The notes beneath the pieces were generated by a model, which was not told the origin of the DNA, did no database searches, and saw nothing but the letters and a program-made list of their open reading frames with translations. Of a DNA stretch of 64,000 nt, positions 27,809-37,059 are shown piece after piece (positions within the stretch are counted from its first letter, which is position 1; each line of letters opens with the position of its first letter). The position numbers were made by a program, and so were the translations under genes. The stretch is taken from contig NZ_CP012410.1 of assembly GCF_001274535.1 (NCBI RefSeq), positions 310,001 to 374,000 on the forward strand. Reading direction: 5' to 3'. Origin of the DNA: Leptotrichia sp. oral taxon 212 (GTDB lineage: Bacteria > Fusobacteriota > Fusobacteriia > Fusobacteriales > Leptotrichiaceae).

Positions 27809-28666
27809 ATGCTTGCTGACTATCATATCCACTGCAAATATAGCGATGACTCTGAAGAAAAACCTGAAAAAATTATAAAAATTGCCATTGATAAGAGTAT
27901 TAATGAAATATGCTTCACTGATCACGTAGATTATGGGATAAAACTGGATAAGGAAGTTTTTGAAAAAATGAGTGAAAATGAGAAGAGAAGTTGGAAAGAA
28001 AAAACTGGAAGAATTGATTTGAATGTAGATTATTCCAATTATTTTGAAGAAATTCAGGAATTAAAAAAAGAATACAGAGACAAAATTACAATAAAACAGG
28101 GACTGGAATTTGGAATGCAGACACACACAGTAGAGGATTTCCAGAAACTGTTTGATAGTTATAAATCCAAATTAGATTTTATCATACTTTCCTGTCATCA
28201 AATTGAAGATAAGGAATTCTGGACAAAGGAATTTCAGAAAGGAAAAATGCCTGATGAATATAATACCGAATACTATGAAGAAATCTATAAAGTAGTGAGT
28301 CAATATAGTAATTATAGTATTTTAGGACATCTCGACCATATACAGCGATACAATGAAATGATACATCCATTTGAAAAGTCCCGGGAAATTATAACAAAAA
28401 TTCTTAAAAAGGTAATAGAGGATAATAAAGGTATTGAAGTAAATACATCAAGTTTTAGATATGGCTTGAAAGATCTAACTCCTGAACGGAATATACTGAA
28501 GCTTTATCATGAACTGGGAGGAAAAATAATAACAATAGGTTCAGATGCTCATAAGGCAGAAGATGTGGGTACGTATATTCCTTATATTCAGGAAGAATTG
28601 AAGAAAATAGGGTTTAATTATATCTGTACTTTTGAAAAGATGGAACCTGTATTTCATAAATTATAA
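27809..28666 (+). CDS. Histidinol-phosphatase-like PHP protein
   Basis: 285 residues from the ATG at 27809, chosen because AAAGGAG precedes it and the PHP domain starts at once with DYHIHCKYSDDS. An upstream in-frame extension lacks a ribosome site. Metal ligands of the HisJ type are present: HIH, FTDHVDYG, QGLEFG, LSCHQIED, LGHLDHIQRY and IGSDAHKAEDVG. Known HisK/HisJ enzymes dephosphorylate histidinol phosphate. No other his gene is nearby, so a different phosphoester substrate is possible. Confidence 0.86.
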   Translation: MLADYHIHCKYSDDSEEKPEKIIKIAIDKSINEICFTDHVDYGIKLDKEVFEKMSENEKRSWKEKTGRIDLNVDYSNYFEEIQELKKEYRDKITIKQGLEFGMQTHTVEDFQKLFDSYKSKLDFIILSCHQIEDKEFWTKEFQKGKMPDEYNTEYYEEIYKVVSQYSNYSILGHLDHIQRYNEMIHPFEKSREIITKILKKVIEDNKGIEVNTSSFRYGLKDLTPERNILKLYHELGGKIITIGSDAHKAEDVGTYIPYIQEELKKIGFNYICTFEKMEPVFHKL

Positions 28667-28691
28667 AAATTTAAAAATAGGAGGAATAAAT

Positions 28692-29078
28692 ATGAAAATA
28701 GACCATGTGGCAATTTATGTAAACAATTTAGAAAAAACGAAGGAATTTTATGTGAAATATTTCCAGGCAAAGGCAAATGAGAAATATCATAATAAAAATA
28801 CAGGATTACAGACATATTTTTTAAGTTTTCCAGACAGTGAGACAAGGCTGGAAATAATGACACGTCCTGAGCTTTCAGCAAGAAAAGACAGGGTAATGAA
28901 TGAGGGGTTTATTCATCTGGCTTTCAGTGTTGGAAGTAAAGAAAAAGTAGATGAACTGACAGAGGGACTTGTAAAAGATGGATTTAGATGTTTAAGCGGT
29001 CCTAGAACAACAGGTGACGGTTATTATGAAAGTGTTGTAGAGGACTGTGAAGGAAATTTGCTTGAAATAACAGAATAG
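28692..29078 (+). CDS. VOC-family (glyoxalase-like) protein
   Basis: 128 residues from ATG 28692, which has AGGAGGA just upstream; an earlier in-frame start would overlap the previous gene. Two beta-alpha-beta-beta-beta modules: IDHVAIYVNNLEKTKEFYVKYFQ, then LEIMTRP, then GFIHLAFSV and SVVEDCEGNLLEITE. The metal ligands of glyoxalase I (His5 region, Glu in LEIM, His in FIHLAF, final Glu) are in place. It may be lactoylglutathione lyase-like or a related lyase or isomerase. Confidence 0.82.
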   Translation: MKIDHVAIYVNNLEKTKEFYVKYFQAKANEKYHNKNTGLQTYFLSFPDSETRLEIMTRPELSARKDRVMNEGFIHLAFSVGSKEKVDELTEGLVKDGFRCLSGPRTTGDGYYESVVEDCEGNLLEITE

Positions 29079-29398
29079 GAAGAAATATTACAAGTTTAAA
29101 TAATATGAAAAATAGAATAATAAAAAAATAGTTAAAAGGCAAGGTATTTATTATTACATAAAAAGAAAAAATGCTAGGAGGTAATAAAAAATTATGGAGT
29201 AGTCAGGGAAAATTTAATAAATATAAATTTATTTTATAATAGTTTAACATTTATTTTTTAAAATATCATTGTAAATATTGATTTTTTATGATAAACTTAT
29301 AAAGTAAACAAAAACATTTCTAATCTACATTTATTAAGGAAATTTATAAAAATAAAGGATAAATAAATCTGGTGGTTTTAAGAGACCAAGGAGCAAAA
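29079..29398. other. 320-bp gap upstream of the ABC transporter
   Basis: Very AT-rich and without an ORF. A ribosome site-like AGGAGG at 29177 leads only to ATG-GAG-TAG. I see no convincing promoter or metal-regulator box, although the next operon would be expected to have one. Confidence 0.5.
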
Positions 29399-30496
29399 AT
29401 GTATAGAACAGAAAAAATGTCAAATCTGACAAAAGGAAAAAAAGGTGTAGAAGACGGGGGAGCAATGAAATTTATAATTGGATTTATATTGCTGTTAATA
29501 GCTATCTTCATGGCAACTTCATTTGGAAGATACTATGTGCCACCTGGGAAGGTTTTTTCGGTTATTCTTTCTTCTTTAGGGATAGTTGGGAAACTGCTTT
29601 CAAAATTTTTTTCAATTTTTGGAATAAGGAACAGCAGCTATACGCCTGTAGATTACAATGTAATAATTAATATAAGAATACCAAGGGTTATAGGGGCTGT
29701 TCTTGTGGGGATTTCACTGGCAATATCAGGTACTGCGTATCAGGGAATATTTAGAAATGTACTTGTGTCACCTGATCTTCTTGGAGTGTCAAATGGAGCA
29801 TGTGTAGGTGCAGCTCTTGGGATACTTCTGGGATTTCATAATGTTGGAGTACAGGTTCTGGCATTTGCTTTTGGAATAATAGCGGTTATTCTAACATTGC
29901 TGATTCCTAAAATAATAAGAAAAGACAATACAATAATCCTTGTCCTTTCAGGAATTGTCATAAGCGGGTTTATGGCATCAGTGATAGGGCTTCTAAAATA
30001 TGTTGCCGATCCTGAAACTCAGCTTGCAGATATAGTTTACTGGCAGCTGGGAAGTATAGCAAAAGTAGATTACAGCAAAGTGCTTTCAATTTTTCCGAGC
30101 ATACTGGTATGCAGTGTGGTACTAGTACTTATGTCATGGAGGATAAATCTGATTTCACTTGGGGATAATGAGGCAAAAACAATGGGGGTAAACCTGAAAA
30201 TAGAAAGAAATGTAATAATAGTATGCTCCACTTTGCTTACGGCATCATCAGTCTGCATCTGCGGTACTATAGGCTGGATAGGACTTATTATTCCTCATCT
30301 TTCAAGGCTTCTGGTAGGTAACAGTAACACAAGAAGCTTGCCATTTTCAGGAGTTATAAGTGCAATATTTCTGCTTATAGTCGATACTCTGGCAAGAACT
30401 GTATCGTCAGGAGAAATACCTCTCAGTATACTTACAGGCTTTATTGGAACACCATTCTTTATATGGTTGCTGGTCAGACGGGAAATGATAATATGA
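29399..30496 (+). CDS. FecCD-family iron-siderophore/heme ABC permease
   Basis: 365 residues from ATG 29399 with an AAGGAG site. The first membrane segment begins only at MKFIIGFILLLIAIF (codon from 29465), so a start there is the alternative. About ten hydrophobic segments, with FecCD motifs: NIRIPRVIGAVLVG, SGTAYQGIFRNVLVSPDLLGVSNGA, GTIGWIGLIIPHLSRLLVG, and GEIPLSILTGFIGTPFFIWLL at the end. Overlaps the ATPase gene by four bases (ATGA). Confidence 0.92.
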   Translation: MYRTEKMSNLTKGKKGVEDGGAMKFIIGFILLLIAIFMATSFGRYYVPPGKVFSVILSSLGIVGKLLSKFFSIFGIRNSSYTPVDYNVIINIRIPRVIGAVLVGISLAISGTAYQGIFRNVLVSPDLLGVSNGACVGAALGILLGFHNVGVQVLAFAFGIIAVILTLLIPKIIRKDNTIILVLSGIVISGFMASVIGLLKYVADPETQLADIVYWQLGSIAKVDYSKVLSIFPSILVCSVVLVLMSWRINLISLGDNEAKTMGVNLKIERNVIIVCSTLLTASSVCICGTIGWIGLIIPHLSRLLVGNSNTRSLPFSGVISAIFLLIVDTLARTVSSGEIPLSILTGFIGTPFFIWLLVRREMII

Positions 30497-31314
30497 CGGA
30501 AAGAAAATTGTTATTAAAAGTAGAAAATATTGCATATAGCTATGCATCTGTTTCAAAAGATAGGAAAAATGAAAGAAATATTTTTTCAGATGTAAGCTTT
30601 GAACTTTTCAAAGGTGAGATTTTAAGCATACTGGGACCTAATGGAACAGGAAAATCAACATTGCTGAATTGTATAGCTGGACTTCTGAAAATAAATGGCG
30701 GAAAGATAATGTATGGCGATACAAGTATTGAAGAGCTGACATACAAGGAACGTTCCAGATTTCTTGGATATGTTTCCCAGAATGTCCATATAGAGTATGA
30801 CTATTCTGTAAGAGATTATATAGTAATGGGAAGAGCGCCTCATTTGAGAATGCTTGAAAAACCTGGGAAAGAAGATTATTACCTTGTGGATAGGGCAATA
30901 GAGGAGCTGGGAATAGAAAAACTGAGGAATAAATCATCCAGAATGCTGAGCGGAGGAGAAAAGCAGATGATTTCCATAGCAAAGGTAATGGTACAGGAGC
31001 CTGAAATCATAATATTTGACGAACCTACTTCTGCTCTTGATTATGGGAATCAGCTGAAAATAATGAAACTGATAAGAAGCCTTTCTGAGAAAGGTTTTAC
31101 AGTCATAATGACTACTCATGATCCGAATCAGGTAATACTGCTTGATAGCAAGGTGGGAATTATGAACAGGGAAGGGTATTTTGAAATTGGAGAAAAGTAT
31201 AGTGACATAATGAAGGAAGAGGTACTGTCCGATCTGTACAGAACTGATATAAAAATGGTTTATGTGGAGGAACTTGGAAGGACAATATGCGCTTCAAAAA
31301 AAATTAATCTGTAA
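30493..31314 (+). CDS. ABC transporter ATPase, FecE/FepC type
   Basis: 273 residues from the ATG at 30493 that overlaps the permease stop (ATGA), the usual coupling. Walker A is GPNGTGKST, then YVSQNVHIEYDYSVRDYIVMGR (Q-loop), signature MLSGGEKQMISIAK, Walker B EIIIFDEPTSALDYG, switch His in TTHDPNQ. It powers the FecCD permease. Confidence 0.95.
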   Translation: MTERKLLLKVENIAYSYASVSKDRKNERNIFSDVSFELFKGEILSILGPNGTGKSTLLNCIAGLLKINGGKIMYGDTSIEELTYKERSRFLGYVSQNVHIEYDYSVRDYIVMGRAPHLRMLEKPGKEDYYLVDRAIEELGIEKLRNKSSRMLSGGEKQMISIAKVMVQEPEIIIFDEPTSALDYGNQLKIMKLIRSLSEKGFTVIMTTHDPNQVILLDSKVGIMNREGYFEIGEKYSDIMKEEVLSDLYRTDIKMVYVEELGRTICASKKINL

Positions 31315-31344
31315 AATTTTAAATAAATATATGGAGGAGAAAAA

Positions 31345-32394
31345 ATGAAAAAATTTAAGAAAGCGTATTTACTGAGTTTACTTCTGCTAATTTTGACACT
31401 TGTATCATGCCAGAATAAGCAGGAAGCAAAAGTGGAGACAAGGGAAGTGACAGATCAGGCAGGAACTAAAGTTGAAATTCCTAAAAATGTTGAAAAAATA
31501 GCCGATTTATGGCATGCGAATAATCAGGTTGTACTCCTGCTTGGGGGAGCCGACAAGCTTGTAGCAACTACCAATCCTATAAAGAAAAATCCCTGGTTTG
31601 CAAAGGTATATCCTAGAATTAAAGATGTTGCGGCACCTTTCAATGGAAAAGACCTGCAGGTGGAAGAGCTTATGAAGCTGAATCCTGATGTTGTACTGAC
31701 TTCGAATGATGCCGAGTTAAAAGCTGTAAAAGATGCAGGATTGAAAGGAGTAAAAGTAACTTTCAAGGATTTTAACGGACTTAGGGAAACAATTAAAATA
31801 ACAGCAGATGTAATAGGTGGAGAAGCTCCTAAGAAAGCGGAAGAATATATAAAATACCTTGATGAAAATATAAATTACATTTCAGAAAAAATGAAAAATG
31901 TAAAACAGGATAAAAAGGTAAAAGTGCTGCATATTGTAAGTGGGGAAAATTTATTAAAAGTGGACGGTACAAAGACTATAATTAATGAATGGATAGAACT
32001 TGCAGGAGCAGAAAATGTAGTGAAAAAAGAAGGAAATCAGCTGGAACTTACTATGGAAGAAATTGTAAAGCTGGATCCGGATGTAATAATAATAGGAAGC
32101 AATAATGCAAATGAAGCAGTAAAAAAACTGAAAGAAGACAAAGTATGGGCAACATTGAAAGCTGTAAAATCCGGTAAAGTATATGCAAATCCAATGGGAA
32201 CTTTCCCTTGGGACAGATACAGCGCTGAAGAAGCTTTGCAAATTTTATGGGCGGCTCAGAAATTCAACCCGGAAGTATTTAAAGATTTAAACATGGTAGA
32301 AAAAACAAGAGATTTCTATAAAAGATTCTTAAGCTACGATTTAAGCGAAGAAGATGCAAAAAGAATACTGAATGCTGAAAATCCTGCAAAATAA
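31345..32394 (+). CDS. Iron-complex substrate-binding lipoprotein
   Basis: 349 residues, lipoprotein signal ending LTLVSC-QN. Two-lobed class III binding protein (FepB/FhuD/BtuF type): REVTDQAGTKVEIPKNVEKIADLW at the start, LMKLNPDVVLTSND and LDPDVIIIGSNNAN in the two lobes joined by a long helix. Ligand type (siderophore, heme or cobalamin) is not decidable by eye. Completes the three-gene transporter, 30 bp after the ATPase with a GGAGGAG site. Confidence 0.9.
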   Translation: MKKFKKAYLLSLLLLILTLVSCQNKQEAKVETREVTDQAGTKVEIPKNVEKIADLWHANNQVVLLLGGADKLVATTNPIKKNPWFAKVYPRIKDVAAPFNGKDLQVEELMKLNPDVVLTSNDAELKAVKDAGLKGVKVTFKDFNGLRETIKITADVIGGEAPKKAEEYIKYLDENINYISEKMKNVKQDKKVKVLHIVSGENLLKVDGTKTIINEWIELAGAENVVKKEGNQLELTMEEIVKLDPDVIIIGSNNANEAVKKLKEDKVWATLKAVKSGKVYANPMGTFPWDRYSAEEALQILWAAQKFNPEVFKDLNMVEKTRDFYKRFLSYDLSEEDAKRILNAENPAK

Positions 32395-32425
32395 TGAAAT
32401 AGGGAACAACAAAAAAAGTAATATG

Positions 32426-32519
32426 AAACAAAAAAGCATGGCTCAGAAAATCAGACCGTGTAATGCAGATATGCATATAAGCTGGAAACTGAAAATCTTC
32501 AGACCATGTTTTTTGTTTT
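32426..32519 (+). terminator. Terminator after the ABC operon
   Basis: Outer arms AAACAAAAAAGCATGG (32426-32441) and CCATGTTTTTTGTTTT (32504-32519) pair except for one bulged G. The long inner part holds further partial pairing. T residues fill the 3' arm. It may stop both the ABC operon and the convergent nadR transcript. Confidence 0.6.
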
Positions 32520-32600
32520 AAAAAAATAGAATTAAAATTTAAATTGAAAGGTATATTCTGGAAAAATCTAAGGGAGGAACAATATTAATTTCATACATTT

Positions 32601-33689
32601 TTACATAAATGAATCAGCAATTTCCTGCAAATTATCCTTTCCTGCCAAATAGCCTTTTATAATTTCCTGGCATGCAAGGTATCTCTGTTCATAATCGGAT
32701 GATTTTACAATGATGTAAGGTATATTGTACTCTTTATACAGTTCCTTAAGTAGTTTCTGGAATTTTTCCCGACGGTCTGTTTCACCTATTGAACGGAGCC
32801 CGTCATTTACCCACTTTACATTATTTTCAAGAAGGATAGTAAGGTCAAATTTATAATTATGGACAAATTCCCTTATGATGGGGTTATCACGTTTTTCATA
32901 AGTAAGGCAGAATGCCAGTGTAGTTATGTAGTCTGTATCTATCAAAGCGAATTTGTTGGCATTTCTTGCGGCATACAGTACATTTGACTGATGTCCAAAT
33001 ACGATTTTTTCATAGTCGGAATACTGGAGGGAATCTTCATCGCCGCCAAGTTTTTCAAAAACATATTCACGTCCATATTCCCATGCAGAGGAAGTGTTGA
33101 AAACATTTGCCAGTTTATCTATCATTATACTTTTTCCGCTACTTTCACCGCCACAGATTGTAATAATCGGAATTAGATGTTCCCTTACTTCACGAGGAAG
33201 ATATTCCCAGTATTTACTTGGATTTTCTCTGATTTCCCATGAATTTACAGGGTATTCGAGATATTCCGGATCGATGGATTTTGTCTCGGAACCAAAAAAT
33301 TTTAAATTGTATTTTTCATCATTTTTTCTGTTGCTTATAAACAGGACATCATTTTCCCAGTCCAGGTTGGGTTCCCGTTTTTCCATTTCAGTTTTAAGAA
33401 GGGCTGACCATTTTTCCCAACCTTCAGGAAATGATGGACAGTTACTTTCATCAAAGAGAAAAGATGAAATGTTATTCTGATTCTTAAAAGTCTGTTTTAC
33501 AAATCTCAGTCTGTCTTTCGCAGTAATTTCTTTTATAAAACGTGAGTTTGATATCATTTCTGTATCACCTTCATCCGAATAGGAAACTACAACATAAACT
33601 TTATCAACTAATCCACTTGCCCTTTGTATCAGGTTAACATGTCCTATATGTAAAGGTATAAATCTTCCTACAACAATTCCAATCTTCAT
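32601..33689 (-). CDS. nadR: NadR: NMN adenylyltransferase / nicotinamide riboside kinase
   Basis: 362 residues. N-terminal nucleotidyltransferase domain with GRFIPLHIGHVNLIQRA (the H-x-G-H motif), then a kinase domain with Walker A GGESSGKS and the DTDYITTLAFC, WVNDGLRSIG segments. It makes NAD from nicotinamide riboside or NMN. The helix-turn-helix repressor domain of enterobacterial NadR is absent, so it should be a plain salvage enzyme. It has no operon partner. Confidence 0.93.
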   Translation of the reverse strand: MKIGIVVGRFIPLHIGHVNLIQRASGLVDKVYVVVSYSDEGDTEMISNSRFIKEITAKDRLRFVKQTFKNQNNISSFLFDESNCPSFPEGWEKWSALLKTEMEKREPNLDWENDVLFISNRKNDEKYNLKFFGSETKSIDPEYLEYPVNSWEIRENPSKYWEYLPREVREHLIPIITICGGESSGKSIMIDKLANVFNTSSAWEYGREYVFEKLGGDEDSLQYSDYEKIVFGHQSNVLYAARNANKFALIDTDYITTLAFCLTYEKRDNPIIREFVHNYKFDLTILLENNVKWVNDGLRSIGETDRREKFQKLLKELYKEYNIPYIIVKSSDYEQRYLACQEIIKGYLAGKDNLQEIADSFM

Positions 33690-33750
33690 GTGTATTCACA
33701 TCCTTTGCATTGTAATGATTAAATTTATAATATTATAGCATAATAAAGAA

Positions 33751-33898
33751 AATGTCTCAAAATGAAAATTATAAAATAGGATAAAAAAATATATTTATTC
33801 ATTCATTAAAATTTCACTTACATAAAATAGTAAATGAAATTATAAAAAATCATAAATATATTTTATATTTTTTTAAGTTTTCTATTTTGATATAGCCT
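33751..33898. repeat. Hairpin repeat family, short copy (B)
   Basis: An internally shortened, diverged copy of the repeat seen complete at 48587-48815. Its core (TTAAAATTTCACTTACAT) and right end (ATTTTGATATAGCCTT) match that family. The right end runs into pdxT and supplies its last codons and stop. Confidence 0.62.
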
Positions 33899-34475
33899 TT
33901 TTACACATGTCAATAAAAAATTTATGAACCCGCAAATCATCATTCAGTTCAGGATGATAGGAAGTAACGAGTATATTATTTTCCTTTGCGGCTACTATAT
34001 TTCCGTCAACTTCTGAAAGAATTTCGACATTTTCCCCGACTTCTGTAATATAAGGTGCACGGATAAATGTCATCGGAACTTTGCCAACATGTTTAAATTC
34101 ATTTTCGGTAAAAAAACTTCCGAGCTGGCGACCATAAGCATTTCTTTTTACTTTTATGTCCATAAGGCTAAGATGTACACGGTCGTCATTTTCAATTTTT
34201 TTTGCGAGAAGAATTAATCCTGCACATGTTCCGAAAGTTGGCAGTCCATCTGAAATAAGCTTCCTGATATCATCAAATAAATCAAGGTCGTGCAGAAGTT
34301 TACCTATTGTTGTACTTTCACCGCCTGGAATGATGAGACCATGAATGCTGTTATTTAAAATTGCATTGCTCAAATCAGATTTTTTTCGGATTTCAAATGT
34401 TTCTACACCAATTTTTTCAAGTATTTTTTCATGTTCGATAAAAGCTCCCTGCAGAGCTAGAACTCCTATTCTCAT
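33882..34475 (-). CDS. pdxT: PdxT, glutaminase subunit of PLP synthase
   Basis: 197 residues. Releases ammonia from glutamine for PdxS in pyridoxal-phosphate synthesis. Start [14 protein letters not shown], nucleophile in [11 protein letters not shown], and the His/Glu pair in [10 protein letters not shown] are all present. The start overlaps the pdxS stop. The last six residues (KKAISK) and the stop lie in the terminal part of a dispersed repeat (copy B), so the C-terminus may have been rewritten by its insertion. Confidence 0.95.
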   Translation of the reverse strand: MRIGVLALQGAFIEHEKILEKIGVETFEIRKKSDLSNAILNNSIHGLIIPGGESTTIGKLLHDLDLFDDIRKLISDGLPTFGTCAGLILLAKKIENDDRVHLSLMDIKVKRNAYGRQLGSFFTENEFKHVGKVPMTFIRAPYITEVGENVEILSEVDGNIVAAKENNILVTSYHPELNDDLRVHKFFIDMCKKAISK

Positions 34476-35344
34476 TATTTACCTCTTTCAGCCATTAACA
34501 GCTGAATTTCATTTTCATTAATTCCGACCATGGCTTCCCCTAAATCTTCAGAAATCTCAGCCAGTATCTTAGGATCATTATAGTTAGTAACTGCTTTTAC
34601 TATTGCCTGCGCTCTTTTTACAGGATCTCCTGATTTGAAAATTCCTGATCCTACAAAGACACCTTCTGCACCAAGCTGCATCATAAGAGCCGCATCAGCT
34701 GGAGTTGCAACCCCTCCTGCAGCAAAGTTTACGACAGGTAATTTTCCATTTTCATGGACAAATTTTACTAAATCAAATGGAACCTGCAATTCTTTAGCAG
34801 TAAAATAAAGCTCGTCTTCCCTCATGTTCTGAATTCTTCTTATTTCCTGATTCATCATTCTCATATGTCTTACAGCCTGTACAATATCTCCAGTTCCTGG
34901 TTCACCTTTTGTTCTTATCATAGAAGCACCTTCGGCAATTCTTCGGAGGGCTTCCCCTAAATCTTTTGCACCGCAGACAAAAGGAACTTTAAATTTCTTC
35001 TTGTCTACATGAAATTTATCATCGGCAGGTGAAAGAACTTCACTTTCATCTATATAGTCAATTTCTATAGCTTCTAAAATCTGTGCTTCCACAAAATGTC
35101 CTATTCTTACTTTTGCCATTACAGGAATTGAAACAACTTCCTGAATGCTTTTTATCATTTTAGGATCGCTCATTCTTGAGACACCGCCTACAGCTCTGAT
35201 ATCAGCCGGAATTCTTTCAAGCGCCATAACAGCCGCAGCTCCTGCAGCTTCAGCTATTCTTGCCTGTTCAGGAGTGGAAACATCCATTATGACTCCACCT
35301 TTAAGCATTTGTGCCAGATTCTTGTTCAATTCGTATCTTTCCAT
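34475..35344 (-). CDS. pdxS: PdxS, PLP synthase lyase subunit
   Basis: 289 residues, normal for the family. Builds pyridoxal 5'-phosphate from ribose 5-phosphate, glyceraldehyde 3-phosphate and ammonia. [31 protein letters not shown] with a catalytic Lys, GEPGTGD and [16 protein letters not shown] are clear. Overlaps pdxT by one base. Confidence 0.97.
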   Translation of the reverse strand: MERYELNKNLAQMLKGGVIMDVSTPEQARIAEAAGAAAVMALERIPADIRAVGGVSRMSDPKMIKSIQEVVSIPVMAKVRIGHFVEAQILEAIEIDYIDESEVLSPADDKFHVDKKKFKVPFVCGAKDLGEALRRIAEGASMIRTKGEPGTGDIVQAVRHMRMMNQEIRRIQNMREDELYFTAKELQVPFDLVKFVHENGKLPVVNFAAGGVATPADAALMMQLGAEGVFVGSGIFKSGDPVKRAQAIVKAVTNYNDPKILAEISEDLGEAMVGINENEIQLLMAERGK

Positions 35345-35387
35345 GATTTAATCGTCCTTTCTTTTTTATAATCTTGTTTTTGCTATA

Positions 35388-35416
35388 ATTATAGCCCTAT
35401 TTATCAGTTTTTTCAA
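35388..35416 (-). promoter_or_regulatory. pdxST promoter
   Basis: Minus strand TTGAAA (35411-35416), 17-bp spacer, TATAAT (35388-35393), 44 bp upstream of pdxS. Confidence 0.7.
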
Positions 35417-35599
35417 ATATAAATTTTGAATATCGAGTTATATAAATTATATTATTATTTTATATATTAATATTTTCTTCTGTTCTGATAGATATCCCAT
35501 TTTGATTTTCTAAATTTTAAAATAGAAAAATCAAAGAAAATATGTTATACTGTTATAGGTAAATTATAATAAAAATCAAATATAAGGAGGAAATTTATT

Positions 35600-36004
35600 A
35601 TGAAAAAAGGATTATTAGTATTATTTATGGCTTCTATGCTTGTTTTTGCTGAAAATCAGAATGTTGCCAAGAAACATGACAAAACTGCCAAATTAGAGAA
35701 AGATTCTTATTGTACAGTTCCAAAAAGTCATAGTGATTTCAAAAAAATAAACGGGAAAGATTACAGAGTTGACGTAGAATTTGAAAAATGTGTATTTGAT
35801 TCAGAAACTTATGAAAATGTAAAAGTTGGAGTTTTAATTCAAAATGTTGAAAAAACTGAAAAATACCTGAAAAAATACAAGTATATGCATTTGAAGGCTG
35901 GAAAAAATTTAGTTTACAATGCATCAGATAACAGCTACTACTATAATGGTTCATGGGCTTTCAATAATGACAAGGCGTATCCGACAGTATTTGATGGAAA
36001 ATAA
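35600..36004 (+). CDS. Small secreted hypothetical protein
   Basis: 134 residues with a signal peptide (MKKGLLVLFMASMLVFA-EN). The mature part has two Cys (in SYCTVPKS and EKCVFDS) that could form one disulfide, and is rich in Lys, Tyr and Asn. The AAGGAGG site is good. No family recognised. Its location would be periplasmic or secreted. The neighbours (pdxS divergent, the methyltransferase downstream) give no clue. Confidence 0.75.
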   Translation: MKKGLLVLFMASMLVFAENQNVAKKHDKTAKLEKDSYCTVPKSHSDFKKINGKDYRVDVEFEKCVFDSETYENVKVGVLIQNVEKTEKYLKKYKYMHLKAGKNLVYNASDNSYYYNGSWAFNNDKAYPTVFDGK

Positions 36005-36093
36005 AATTAGATATAAGTAAAGTGGGGCAACAGAAAAATTAAGGATAAAAAAGGATAAAATATATTAATAACAGTAATGATAAAAAATAACTG

Positions 36094-36109
36094 CTGTCAA
36101 ATTTGACAG
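36094..36109. promoter_or_regulatory. Perfect palindrome CTGTCAAATTTGACAG
   Basis: A 16-bp perfect palindrome between the small secreted protein gene and a terminator, 165 bp before the methyltransferase. Possible operator; no evidence beyond its symmetry. Confidence 0.35.
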
Positions 36110-36116
36110 AATTGAT

Positions 36117-36144
36117 AGAGCACTCGAAAGGGTGCTTTTTTTAT
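36117..36144 (+). terminator. Terminator before the methyltransferase operon
   Basis: AGAGCACTC-GAAA-GGGTGCTTTTTTTA: a stem of 6-7 bp with one G-U pair, GAAA tetraloop and a T run. Confidence 0.75.
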
Positions 36145-36258
36145 ATATTGATTTTAAAATGAGGTAATGTTAAAATCATTTTATACGGTCAGCAGCGTAT
36201 CTGTTAAAAAATTAAATTTTTGTATACACTTAAATAGTTACAATAAGGAGGGAAACTG

Positions 36259-37026
36259 ATGGGAATAAAGAAAAACTCTGAAAATGAAAAGATAAGAAAA
36301 AGCGTAGATGAATTTTATAGAAAGATTTCGCAGGATCAATACAGGACAGAGGTTTCTCCTGAAGAAGTGAGTGCGTCCCTTGGATATAGTAGTGAAATGA
36401 TGGAACGGCTGCCGAAAGGAACGGATCTTGGACTTTCGTGCGGAAATCCTCTTGAAAATTTTGAGATGGAAAATGGGGAAACACTTATAGATTTAGGATG
36501 TGGAACAGGAAAAGACTTATTTCTTACAAGGATAAAGTATCCTGATTCAGGGATTCTTTATGGACTGGACAGATTAGCTGAAATGATATTGAAGGCTGAA
36601 AAAATAAGAGATATGAAGAAGTTTAAAAATATTGAATTTAAGCAGGGAACACTTACATCAATGCCATTTGAACCAGAAAGTATGGATAAGGCAATAAGCA
36701 ACTGCGTAATAAACCTTGAGCCGGAAAAACAGACTGTATATAACGAACTTTATAGAATATTGAAAAATGGAGGGAAGTTCTATATTTCAGATATTATGCT
36801 TAAAAAGGAATTGCCGGAAGAATGGAAAAAATCTGAGAAAATGCACAATACATGAGTTGGAGGGGCACTTCTGGAAGAAGAACTGGAAAAGATAATAGAA
36901 AAGGCAGGATTTAAAAATATAATTATTTTAAAAGATGAAGTTACGGATGCCTATGCTGAAAAATGGGGATATGGTTTAAAAATAAAGGAATATATTCAAA
37001 GGGGAATGATTATGGGTAAAAAATAA
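36259..37026 (+). CDS. ArsM-like SAM methyltransferase, candidate selenoprotein (UGA at codon 199)
   Basis: Class I methyltransferase of the arsenite-methyltransferase group: LGLSCGNPL, then the SAM loop LIDLGCGTGKDLFL, SNCVINLEPEKQ and GGKFYISDIML. After residue 198 comes an in-frame TGA (36853-36855), and the same frame continues for 56 sense codons, giving VGGALLEEELEKIIEKAGF, the normal ArsM C-terminus. In ArsM proteins the residue before (V/I)-(G/A)-G-A-L is a conserved Cys, so the UGA stands exactly at a catalytic Cys. Full length would be 255 residues. Alternatives are a nonsense mutation or a 198-residue truncated protein. The N-terminal Cys pair of classic ArsM is missing, so arsenic may not be the substrate. 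AAGGAGG precedes the ATG. Confidence 0.72.
36868..36880 (+). promoter_or_regulatory. Candidate bacterial SECIS hairpin
   Basis: CTTCT-GGA-AGAAG forms a 5-bp stem with a GGA loop. The loop begins 18 nt after the UGA, inside the 16-37 nt range reported for bacterial SECIS elements, and its first base is G, as required. The outer stem is weak. Confidence 0.45.
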
Positions 37027-37059
37027 TCTGACGATATAAAACAGGAGGAACTTTAAAAT

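Noticed and set aside
29177-29200. AGGAGG followed by ATG as a small gene
   Set aside because: The frame is ATG-GAG-TAG, only two codons.
29210-29340. Fur box before the iron-type ABC operon
   Set aside because: The AT-rich stretch has no convincing GATAATGATAATCATTATC-like symmetry.
36853-36855. Simple nonsense mutation ending the methyltransferase
   Set aside because: Not excluded, but less likely: the stop is exactly at a catalytic Cys position and the downstream frame shows no decay.
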